The notes under the pieces are model-generated. The model saw only the letters and a program-made list of their open reading frames with translations, was not told the DNA's origin and searched no databases. Below, one piece after another: positions 8,399 to 15,712 of a stretch of DNA of 64,000 nucleotides. The DNA is from Marinobacter lipolyticus (lineage in GTDB: Bacteria; Pseudomonadota; Gammaproteobacteria; Pseudomonadales; Oleiphilaceae), in NCBI RefSeq assembly GCF_018424605.1, contig NZ_QTKT01000006.1, positions 1 to 64,000 on the forward strand, read 5' to 3'. Numbering within the stretch: the stretch's first letter is position 1; every line of letters starts with the position of its first letter. Position numbers and translations under genes: made by a program.

Positions 8399-8421
8399 TT
8401 GCGCGACTTGAGGATTGGATG

Positions 8422-8784
8422 ATGAGTATTTTGGAGCAGTACGGTCTGCTGCTTGCCTTGGTGCTTGGCATCGCAGCTACGGTTTTGGCCCTGTTTGGGA
8501 TTGCCCGTGCCATGGGCCCGACGCGTCGGGAGCCGGGCAAGGACGTGCCAGCGAGTTCCGGAGTGTTGTCACGGGACCCGGTCTGGGGCCGCTATCACGC
8601 ACGGTACTACGGCTACGCGCTGCTCTTTCTGGCCTTCGACATGGAGATGGCGTTCATGTACCCGTGGGCTGTTGTATACAGGGAAGTAGGGTTAGTCGCT
8701 TTGTATGACATGGGCGTGTTTCTTGCCATTCTCTTTCTTGGTCTGCTCTACGGCTGGAGTCAGGGGGCATTGAGGCGGCAATGA
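8422..8784 (+). CDS. complex I subunit A (NuoA)-like membrane protein
   Basis: Inner-membrane protein of 120 residues with three hydrophobic helices. The NuoA signature is clear: YYGYALLFLAFDMEMAFMYPWAVV, with the conserved Asp and Glu of the second helix (FDME) and the YPWA motif. In complex I this subunit lies beside H and helps close the quinone and proton entry region. The first loop is shorter and lacks the usual YESG motif. TTGAGGA at 8408-8414 sits 7 bases before this ATG; another ATG at 8419 is possible. It overlaps the next gene by 4 bases (ATGA) and starts an eight-gene operon whose neighbours are all complex I-like. Confidence 0.87.
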   Translation: MSILEQYGLLLALVLGIAATVLALFGIARAMGPTRREPGKDVPASSGVLSRDPVWGRYHARYYGYALLFLAFDMEMAFMYPWAVVYREVGLVALYDMGVFLAILFLGLLYGWSQGALRRQ

Positions 8785-10595
8785 TTTCTGACCCAACAAT
8801 GACCATTACGGGCGCGCGCCAGCGGCAGGGGGGGTTCACGGTACTTCAGAAGTGGGTTTCCCGGGCTCTCGCGGGCAACCTGAGCTGCCTGATCGTCCCG
8901 GGGCCTGAAGTGGCACTGTCCCATGGCCTGGATGTGACGGCGGCAGGTATGCGCATCACCGCGACACCTCGCGATGCGAGCGTGCTCCTGATTATCGGCG
9001 AGCTTTCAGAGAAAATGAGTGAGGCCGTGGCGGTGCTCTATGCGCAGATGCCGAGGCCGCGAGCCATTGTCATTTTGGGCGGACAGCCGCCGTCAACGCT
9101 ACCGGACGCTGATTTTTCCGCGGGTGTTTCGCAAGCCGGTCTGATCGACGCGGTTGACTGGTTGAAGCGCGCGCTGGCCAAGGGCGCATTCTCAGACTCC
9201 CCCGAGGATTTCGACGCCGCTGTTCTGCACGCCAGGATCGACTATGTCTGCCCCATGCACCCGGAAGTTGTCCAGAACGAGCCGGGTAGTTGCCCCAAGT
9301 GTGGCATGGACCTGGTCGCCCGGGAGGCAGGGGAGCCGGCCCCCGAGCATGACCATGACCATGGGCACGATCATCGCGAGCACCGGCACCATGAGCACGA
9401 ACACCAGCATCATGATCATGCGCAGCAGCACGAACACCATGAACAAGAACGTCATCATGGTCACTGCCATGAACATCATGATTCGCATGAGCACGATCAT
9501 GAGCAGCACGAGGGTCATCAGCACTCGCACGAAAACCATCATGATCACGGACACAAGCACCAGCACGATGAGTCCGACGGCGACGCGGAGGAGAAAGGTT
9601 CTGGGCATGATCATGGTGGGCATGACCACGGCGCCTCGGGATTCATGTCCATGATTGAAGTGACCAAGGACCTGCCTCGTAGCGCCGACGGGTTGGCGAT
9701 GGACTGGATGGAGGTGCCGTTCGGTCCGGTTTTCCCCGGTCTGCCTGGTGGGCTCAAGTTGACGCTGACTCTTGACGGTGACGGCGTAACAGAAGGACAG
9801 GCCACATCCTTGGTGGGCATGATCAATGAGAGTGAAAAAGGCAAGGAGATCGACGCCGAGACCTTTATCGAGCGCCTGGCGTCGGCCATGCCACTGGCCA
9901 GCGTGAGCTACCGACTGCTGGCCTGCCTGGCAATCGAGCGGGCGGCTGGTCTTGAGAACGATTCGGCAACCGATCAGGCCCGGGCCGTGGCGCTTGAATG
10001 TGAGCGCATCGCCAGTCACCTGGGTTGGCTGGCGCAAACGGGGCGCCAGCTCGGCTTCGCCTGGTTGACGGATCGTGCCGCAACCCTGCAACTGGAGATC
10101 CGCCGCGCCAGTGGAAAACGGCTTTTGGAACTGACGCCCGCTCTGCAGGCATTGGCGGCTCGTCTTGGGCGAACGCCTTTGCTCAAATCGCGATTGAAGG
10201 GGATCGGCATACTGCCATCGGGCACTGGGGGCCTGAGTGGCCCCGTGGCGCGCGCTGCTGACGACGCCGGAGATGCCTGGGCGCGCCTGTGGCAGCGCCT
10301 GGACGAAATCATCACGAGCCTCGACTACATCAAGGCAACCGGGGAGCCGGGGCTACCTGTTTTGCGAAACATCGGGCGTGGATCAGGCACCGGTGAGGCC
10401 ACCGTGGAAACCCCGCGCGGCGAGGCTCAACTGAGCCTGATTCTGGAACACGGCCAGGTGAAATCCTACAGGTTGGACACCGCCTGCAGTCACCATATCG
10501 GCCTGGTCGCAAAGCTTGTCGAGGGCCGGGAACTGGGCGACGCACTGGTGGCGGTCGGATCACTTGACCTTTCGCCCTGGGAGGTGATCTCGTGA
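8781..10595 (+). CDS. NuoB-like / heavy-metal-binding / His-rich / NuoD-like fusion protein
   Basis: Fusion protein of 604 residues. Residues 20-135 align with complex I subunit B (ITATPRDASVLLIIGELSEKM, then LYAQMPRPRAIVILG, matching the VLRASPRQADLMVVAG and LYDQMLEPKWVISMG pattern), but of the four Cys that hold cluster N2 only one (C36) remains. Residues 155-177 are a heavy-metal-binding domain, YVCPMHPE...CPKCGMDL, as in CusB and some Cu-ATPases. Residues 190-283 contain about 39 His. Residues 310-604 resemble subunit D (EVPFGPVFPGLPGGLKLTLTLDG, ASVSYRLLACLAIERAAG, ECERIASHLGWL). The GPxHPAxHG loop, whose His lines the quinone site, has lost both His. No NiFe-type CxxC pairs occur. The fusion takes the place of B, C and D in a nuo order. 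Function unknown; a metal-sensing or metal-binding peripheral arm is inferred. Confidence 0.85.
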   Translation: MISDPTMTITGARQRQGGFTVLQKWVSRALAGNLSCLIVPGPEVALSHGLDVTAAGMRITATPRDASVLLIIGELSEKMSEAVAVLYAQMPRPRAIVILGGQPPSTLPDADFSAGVSQAGLIDAVDWLKRALAKGAFSDSPEDFDAAVLHARIDYVCPMHPEVVQNEPGSCPKCGMDLVAREAGEPAPEHDHDHGHDHREHRHHEHEHQHHDHAQQHEHHEQERHHGHCHEHHDSHEHDHEQHEGHQHSHENHHDHGHKHQHDESDGDAEEKGSGHDHGGHDHGASGFMSMIEVTKDLPRSADGLAMDWMEVPFGPVFPGLPGGLKLTLTLDGDGVTEGQATSLVGMINESEKGKEIDAETFIERLASAMPLASVSYRLLACLAIERAAGLENDSATDQARAVALECERIASHLGWLAQTGRQLGFAWLTDRAATLQLEIRRASGKRLLELTPALQALAARLGRTPLLKSRLKGIGILPSGTGGLSGPVARAADDAGDAWARLWQRLDEIITSLDYIKATGEPGLPVLRNIGRGSGTGEATVETPRGEAQLSLILEHGQVKSYRLDTACSHHIGLVAKLVEGRELGDALVAVGSLDLSPWEVIS

Positions 10596-11488
10596 ACTTC
10601 GTCATCGTGTTGGTTGCGTTGCTTGGTAGCGTCTGGCTGCTCGCCGTGGTCGAGGGCTGGACGACAACGGGCCGCCTGCGTCCGGCCGCGCCCCTACTCA
10701 GCGGCCTGGCGCACCTCGGTCGTGAATCCATTGTACCGCGCACGCCGGACCGGGTCTTTTTCGAGACGGCGCCGGTGCTACTGCTGATCGTCGCGGTGCT
10801 TGGCGCGGCGGTTCTGCCGCTGGCGCCGACCCTGGTGATCGCGGATCTGGCTACCGGTGCGCTGTTCATCAACGCGGCGCTTGCCTATGTGCTGGTGGCG
10901 CTGATCATGGCCGGCTGGGGCCCGAATGGCGCCTACGCCATGATCGGCGGCTGGCGATTCCTTGGCCAGCTCATCGCCTACGCCATGCTCATTGTCATGC
11001 CCATCACTGCGGTGGCGATGCGCGCCGAATCCCTGGTGACCACGGTGATCGTTGGCTCCCAAGGCGGCTTGTGGAACATTGTCTATCAGCCGCTTGGTTT
11101 CGTGCTGTTTTTCATTGCCGCCATGGCGCTGGCGTTTCGTGCGCCTTTTGATCTGCCAACCGCACCCGGGGAACTGGGCGGGGGTGTGGACGCGGAATAC
11201 ACCGGCGTGCGCCTGGGGGTGTTGCGCCTGGCCAGGCTGACGCTGGTGATCACGCTGGCTTCCGCGACCACGGTGTTCTACCTCGGCGGTTGGCACGGGC
11301 CGCTGCTGCCGCCCTGGGCCTGGAGCCTGATCAAGACCCTGGCCGTGGCCGTGTCGATGCTCCTGGCCGGTCGCTATCTGCCGCGCATTCGCGAGGCGGA
11401 TCTGATGCGGTGGTGCTGGACCCTGGGGATTCCCCTGGCACTGCTCAATATCATTGTTGTCGGTTTACTGGTTCTGGTGGTTCCATAA
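10592..11488 (+). CDS. complex I subunit H (NuoH)-like membrane protein
   Basis: Inner-membrane protein of 298 residues, about eight helices, matching NuoH along its whole length: IVPRTPDRVFFETAP, AGWGPNGAYAMIGGWR, FRAPFDLPTAPGEL and DAEYTGVRLG. H forms the quinone chamber and the entry to the membrane ion path. Here the almost invariant Glu of the SYE motif is Ala131 (IAYAML), and the PEAE motif reads PTAP, so two more acids are lost; E194 and E202 remain. The GTG start overlaps the previous stop (GTGA). The stop overlaps the next start (TAATG), and the ferredoxin subunit I that normally follows H is absent. Confidence 0.88.
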   Translation: MNFVIVLVALLGSVWLLAVVEGWTTTGRLRPAAPLLSGLAHLGRESIVPRTPDRVFFETAPVLLLIVAVLGAAVLPLAPTLVIADLATGALFINAALAYVLVALIMAGWGPNGAYAMIGGWRFLGQLIAYAMLIVMPITAVAMRAESLVTTVIVGSQGGLWNIVYQPLGFVLFFIAAMALAFRAPFDLPTAPGELGGGVDAEYTGVRLGVLRLARLTLVITLASATTVFYLGGWHGPLLPPWAWSLIKTLAVAVSMLLAGRYLPRIREADLMRWCWTLGIPLALLNIIVVGLLVLVVP

Positions 11489-12024
11489 TGTACGCTCAGG
11501 CTTTTTTTGTTGCCGTTTTCGGGCTGGCCGCCATCGGCTTCGGCGTGGTGGTGTTTCGCACATCGTCCATGGTGCGTTCCGCGCTGGCGCTGTTGTTTTC
11601 TCAGACTGCCGTCGGCTGCATGTTCCTGGCGATGCAGACCGAATTCCTGGGCGTGCTGCAGATCATGATGATGGCGACGGAGATGAGCATCATGGCCATT
11701 TTCATGGTGATGTTCATGATGGACCCGGGCGGGATGGGGGGCATGGATATGACCCACCAGAAGCGCTTTTCAATTGGCGCTGGCGTGGTCGCTGCCGGTG
11801 TTGCGATAGTGGTCGCGTTTTGGGCCGATTGGGGACCTGTAACGGCCGAGGCGCCGGATGCGGCGATGCAGACACGGGCGCTGGGCATGGAATTGCTGGG
11901 TCGTTCCATGCTGATCTTCGAAACCGCCGGTATCACTATCCTGACCGCGATGATTGCGGCCACGGCGGTGGCGATACCGGTGCAAACGACGGCCAATAGT
12001 GCTGACAAGGAGGATACGGAATGA
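11488..12024 (+). CDS. complex I subunit J (NuoJ)-like, Met-rich
   Basis: Inner-membrane protein of 178 residues with five hydrophobic helices in the NuoJ pattern, including TEFLGVLQI, which corresponds to the AEFLAVVQV helix with the pi-bulge that links the quinone region to the membrane antiporters. The following helix and loop are unusually rich in Met: 12 Met in about 31 residues (about 57-87), ending DPGGMGGMDM. Ordinary NuoJ has Val, Leu and Phe there. Met clusters in membrane proteins often serve Cu(I), so this may be functional, but that is inference. It overlaps H by one base and K by four. Confidence 0.85.
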   Translation: MYAQAFFVAVFGLAAIGFGVVVFRTSSMVRSALALLFSQTAVGCMFLAMQTEFLGVLQIMMMATEMSIMAIFMVMFMMDPGGMGGMDMTHQKRFSIGAGVVAAGVAIVVAFWADWGPVTAEAPDAAMQTRALGMELLGRSMLIFETAGITILTAMIAATAVAIPVQTTANSADKEDTE

Positions 12025-12332
12025 CTCTCGTCCTGATCGTGGCGCTTGTAACCGGTGCAATCCTGTTCGGTATTGGTGTTTATGGCGCGTTGTCCCAGAC
12101 CAATCTGGTTATGATCATGATGGGGGTGGAGCTGATTCTTGCGGGCGCGTTGGTGAACCTGGTCGCCTTCTGGCGTTTTCTGCACCCCGAAAGCTACTCC
12201 GGCCAGATGTTCGTGCTGGTGGTGATGACCGTCATGGCGGTCGAAATGGCGGTTGGCTTCGGTGTCGCGATTGCGCGTTTCCGGGCCAAGGGCTCGGTTG
12301 AAATGGAAGAAGCCGGGGACCTGAAAGGATGA
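12021..12332 (+). CDS. complex I subunit K (NuoK)-like membrane protein
   Basis: Inner-membrane protein of 103 residues with three helices. Both key acids of NuoK are kept: E37 in MMGVELILAG and E75 in AVEMAVGFGVAIARF, which in complex I relay charge from the quinone end toward the antiporter subunits. It is also homologous to MrpC of Mrp antiporters, but the gene order (J-K-L-M-N) points to complex I. It overlaps J and L by ATGA. Confidence 0.9.
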   Translation: MTLVLIVALVTGAILFGIGVYGALSQTNLVMIMMGVELILAGALVNLVAFWRFLHPESYSGQMFVLVVMTVMAVEMAVGFGVAIARFRAKGSVEMEEAGDLKG

Positions 12333-14227
12333 GTGCAGTGCTTCTACCGATAATGCCACCGCTGATCGCGGCCATGGCGTTGCTGGTCCTGCGCCGGGGC
12401 TCCACGGCGCTGGTTCTCGGCGGGGCGACGTTGAGTCTGGGCGGCAGTCTATGGTTACTGACCCGGGTCGCCGGCGGGCAGGCCGAAACCCTGCTTCTGC
12501 CGGGGCTGCCAGACATGCCGCTTCGAATGGTTGCCGGACCTCTGGAAGCGCTGTTGACGGTGGCGGTGGCCACCGTAGGCACGTTCGTGCTGATTTATGC
12601 AGTTGGTTATATGAAGCGGGAGTCCGGCCTGTGCCGCTTCTACGCCGTAATGTCCCTGTTCCTGGCTGCCATGCAGGCGTTGGTGCTGTCCGGCGACTGG
12701 GTTCTGTTGCTGGCGGCCTGGGAATTGATCGGTTTGTGCAGTTACCTGCTGATTGGCTTCTGGTTCCAGCGACCCGAGGCCGCGGATGCCGCCGGTCGCG
12801 CTTTCCTCTACACTCGTAGCGCCGATCTGGGTTTGTACGTGGCGGTATTTATGCTGATTGGGTCGGCCGGTACCGGCGAGATTGCCGCCTCCCTGGAGGC
12901 CGGCGGCAGTGCCTCGACTGCCGCGGGGCTTTTGTTGCTGCTGGCCGCCATGGGTAAGTCGGCCCAAGTCCCCTTGCAGGACTGGCTTATGCGCGCGATG
13001 GCGGGGCCGACACCGGTTTCGGCGCTGCTGCACTCGGCCACCCTGGTGGCGGCGGGTGCCATCCTGCTGATCCGTTCGGCCCCGCTGCTGACACCGGAGG
13101 TGTTGCTCGTCGTCGGACTTGTCGGCGGCGTTACCACGGTGGCGGCCGGAGTTATTGCACTTGCCGAGCGTGATCTCAAACGCCTGCTTGCCGCTTCCAC
13201 TGCCAGTCAATATGGCTTGATGCTGGTTGCGGTTGGAGCCGGCGTTCCGCTGGCGGCCCTCCTGCATTTGCTCGCCCACGCCGCCATCAAGAGCACCCTG
13301 TTTCTTGCCGCCGGAGACTTCCAGCATGCCCGCGGGGGTACCGGGTTCGATCAGTTGGAGGGTGTTGGTCGTGACAGACCCTGGACTTTTGCCGGCTTTG
13401 TGCTGGCAGCGCTGGCACTGGCCGGTATCCCGCCACTGAGTGGGTTCTTTTCCAAGGACGCGGTAATCGCCGCCGCCCTGTCTGCGCAGGGCACCGCCTG
13501 GCTCGGCCCCCTGGCGCTGGCCGGTGCCCTGCTGACCGGCGGCTATATGGCCCGGGCCTTGTGCCTGCTATGGCGAGGCTCCGGAGAAACCCGCCCGGTT
13601 GCCGGTAGTGCCTGGATGACTTTGGGCGTTTGGGGGTTGGCGGTCCCTGCCACGATTCTCGGCCTGGCCTTCGGCCCCATCGAGGCCGTTCTTGATCTGC
13701 CCGCCGTCACCGCAGGCACATTGGCCGTGCTCCTTGGGCTTCTTGCTGCCGCGTGCGGCCTCGGCCTGGGCTGGCTCGTGCCGGCTCCCCGCCTGCTAGG
13801 GCCGGTTTATCCGTGGGCGCGACGCGGACTTTCCGTTGGCGGTGGGCTTACGGTCTGGGTCGGTAGGCCCGCAATGGCTGTGGCCCGAGGATGTGAGCGT
13901 TTGGAAGGGCGTCTGTATGAAGCTGTGCTTTCTCTTGGGCGCGCCGGTCTCTTCCTTGCCTCTGCGGGCGAGCGAGCGGAGCGGGGCTTGTTCAAGATTG
14001 TGCTTTGCGTGGGCAGAGTGAGCCTGAGGGTCGCGACCTACGTGCGGTTTGGAGATGAACGCCGTATCGACGGCCTGATTTTCGCCCTGGTGGCGGCTGT
14101 GCGTGCACTGGGTGCACGAGCCCGAAACCTCCAAAGCGGCCTCATCCACCACAGCCTGGCGATCAGTGCGGTCGCAATCGCCGTCACATTGGCTGTTCTG
14201 CTTTTTGCTTCATCGACGAGCTTTTAG
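12329..14227 (+). CDS. complex I antiporter-like subunit L (NuoL)-like
   Basis: Inner-membrane protein of 632 residues. The antiporter core (about 1-450) keeps the residues essential in NuoL and Mrp: E132 in WELIGLCSYLLIGFW, K210 in MGKSAQVPLQDWL, H235 in LLHSATLVAAG, H317 and K321 in LLAHAAIKSTLFLAAGD, and K376-D377 in SGFFSKDAVI. The C-terminal 180 residues contain the long amphipathic region and last helix that in complex I form the lateral bar along M and N. The open reading frame is intact. Conservation of the ion path suggests it still moves protons or Na+. Confidence 0.9.
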   Translation: MSAVLLPIMPPLIAAMALLVLRRGSTALVLGGATLSLGGSLWLLTRVAGGQAETLLLPGLPDMPLRMVAGPLEALLTVAVATVGTFVLIYAVGYMKRESGLCRFYAVMSLFLAAMQALVLSGDWVLLLAAWELIGLCSYLLIGFWFQRPEAADAAGRAFLYTRSADLGLYVAVFMLIGSAGTGEIAASLEAGGSASTAAGLLLLLAAMGKSAQVPLQDWLMRAMAGPTPVSALLHSATLVAAGAILLIRSAPLLTPEVLLVVGLVGGVTTVAAGVIALAERDLKRLLAASTASQYGLMLVAVGAGVPLAALLHLLAHAAIKSTLFLAAGDFQHARGGTGFDQLEGVGRDRPWTFAGFVLAALALAGIPPLSGFFSKDAVIAAALSAQGTAWLGPLALAGALLTGGYMARALCLLWRGSGETRPVAGSAWMTLGVWGLAVPATILGLAFGPIEAVLDLPAVTAGTLAVLLGLLAAACGLGLGWLVPAPRLLGPVYPWARRGLSVGGGLTVWVGRPAMAVARGCERLEGRLYEAVLSLGRAGLFLASAGERAERGLFKIVLCVGRVSLRVATYVRFGDERRIDGLIFALVAAVRALGARARNLQSGLIHHSLAISAVAIAVTLAVLLFASSTSF

Positions 14228-14242
14228 AGGAAACCCATATTC

Positions 14243-15712
14243 ATGTTACCACTTGTCTCGCTCACCCTGTTTTTGCCGCTGGTCGGCGCGGTGCTGATTC
14301 TGTGTCTTCCGAAGCCCGCAACGCGTACGGTACACGTCATAGCGATTATTACCGCCGCCCTTACACTGATCGGTGCTCTGTCCATGTGGTTTCAGGGTGC
14401 GAGCGGTGCAGGCTTTTCCCAGGTCGAAGAGCTGCAATGGATACCGGCCATCGGTGCCGCCTACCGGGTTGGAGTTGATGGGATCAGTCTGCCTTTGGTG
14501 CTGTTGAGCGCTGTTCTTTTCCTGGTTGCTGTGATCTATACGTCGTCGCTTCGTGAACGTCCGCGCGCCTATATTGCTCTGGTACTTCTTCTGGAAACTG
14601 CGTCTATCGGTACCTTTACAGCCCTCGACGGTATCCTGTTCTACGTCTTCTTCGAGGTTTCCCTTGTCTCCATGTATTTCATGATCGCCGGGTGGGGCCA
14701 CGAAGACAGGCAACGGGCAGCGTTGATGTTTTTTATATACACCTTGCTGGGAAGTCTGCCGCTTCTGCTTGCTATCCTCGGGCTTTATCTGGGCAGCCCC
14801 GAACCGACCTTCGACATGCGAGCCTGGATTGAGAATCCCCCCTTGGAGGGTGCGGCGGCCATGTGGGCATTGGTCGCTATGCTGATCACCTTTGCGGTAA
14901 AAATCCCCGCGGTGCCGCTGCATACCTGGTTGCCCGCCGCACACGTGCAGGCGCCGACCGTCGGCAGCGTCATCCTCGCCGGCGTCATGCTGAAATTCGG
15001 CACTTACGGGCTGGTTCGATTTGCTCTGCAAATGACCCCCGATGCGTTCCGTGAAGCGGGCGTTGTTGTTCTTGTTCTCGGTGTTGTCAGCGCGCTCTAC
15101 GGGGCTTTTGCCGCTCTGGCCCAGAGTGATCTGAAACGCTTGGTCGCCTATACGTCGGTTAACCACATGGGGTATGTCATTGTCGGTGTGGCCGTGGCGG
15201 CAATAACTCTGGATCCCTCGGTGCGAACTGTTGCTTTGGATGGTGCGGTATTGCAGATGTTCAGCCATGGACTGGTTACCGGTGCCTTGTTCTTGCTGGT
15301 GGGCATGATCCAGGACCGTGCCCACACCCGTGAAATGGGCGAATTGGGTGGGTTGCTCAAGACGGTCCCAATGCTCGGCTGGACCTTTGTGTTGGCGGCC
15401 TTTGCATCGCTGGGCTTGCCCGGGCTGGCGCACTTTCCGGCCGAGTTTCAGATATTTCTTGCCACTTTAAGCGCTTCGCCTGCCGCGGTGGTTGTGATTT
15501 TGGGTATTGCCATTATTGCCGGTACGTTTCTCAAAGCACTGCGGGAAACCTTTCTGGGCGAGCCCCGGCAGCGCTGGCAGTCCATGCCTGATTTGAGCGC
15601 TCGTGAGTGGCTTGCTGTGGGGCCATTGCTGGTGCTCACTGTCGGCACTGGCGTGGCACCCTCCTGGGTGCTGGGTATCATCCACCGCACTACATCGGCG
15701 CTGGCACTGTGA
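14243..15712 (+). CDS. complex I antiporter-like subunit M (NuoM)-like
   Basis: Inner-membrane protein of 489 residues with about 14 helices. Key residues are present: E138 in FYVFFEVSLVSMYFMIAGWG, K220 in FAVKIPAVPLHTWLP, H227 and H234, and K251 in VMLKFGTYGLVRF. It is therefore expected to have a complete half-channel like NuoM. AGAGGAAA precedes the ATG by 11 bases. It is the only junction in this operon without overlap (15 bases after L). Its stop shares one base with the next start. Confidence 0.92.
   Translation: MLPLVSLTLFLPLVGAVLILCLPKPATRTVHVIAIITAALTLIGALSMWFQGASGAGFSQVEELQWIPAIGAAYRVGVDGISLPLVLLSAVLFLVAVIYTSSLRERPRAYIALVLLLETASIGTFTALDGILFYVFFEVSLVSMYFMIAGWGHEDRQRAALMFFIYTLLGSLPLLLAILGLYLGSPEPTFDMRAWIENPPLEGAAAMWALVAMLITFAVKIPAVPLHTWLPAAHVQAPTVGSVILAGVMLKFGTYGLVRFALQMTPDAFREAGVVVLVLGVVSALYGAFAALAQSDLKRLVAYTSVNHMGYVIVGVAVAAITLDPSVRTVALDGAVLQMFSHGLVTGALFLLVGMIQDRAHTREMGELGGLLKTVPMLGWTFVLAAFASLGLPGLAHFPAEFQIFLATLSASPAAVVVILGIAIIAGTFLKALRETFLGEPRQRWQSMPDLSAREWLAVGPLLVLTVGTGVAPSWVLGIIHRTTSALAL

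Noticed and set aside
9192..10091. Minus-strand frame opposite the fusion gene, rich in Met, Val and Leu
   Set aside because: It is the complement of the His-rich codons of the fusion gene; no start signal or family pattern.
8781..10595. Group 4 NiFe hydrogenase or formate hydrogenlyase large subunit
   Set aside because: The D part has no N- or C-terminal CxxC pairs for NiFe binding; isolated Cys occur only in ACLAIER, LECERI and TACSHH.
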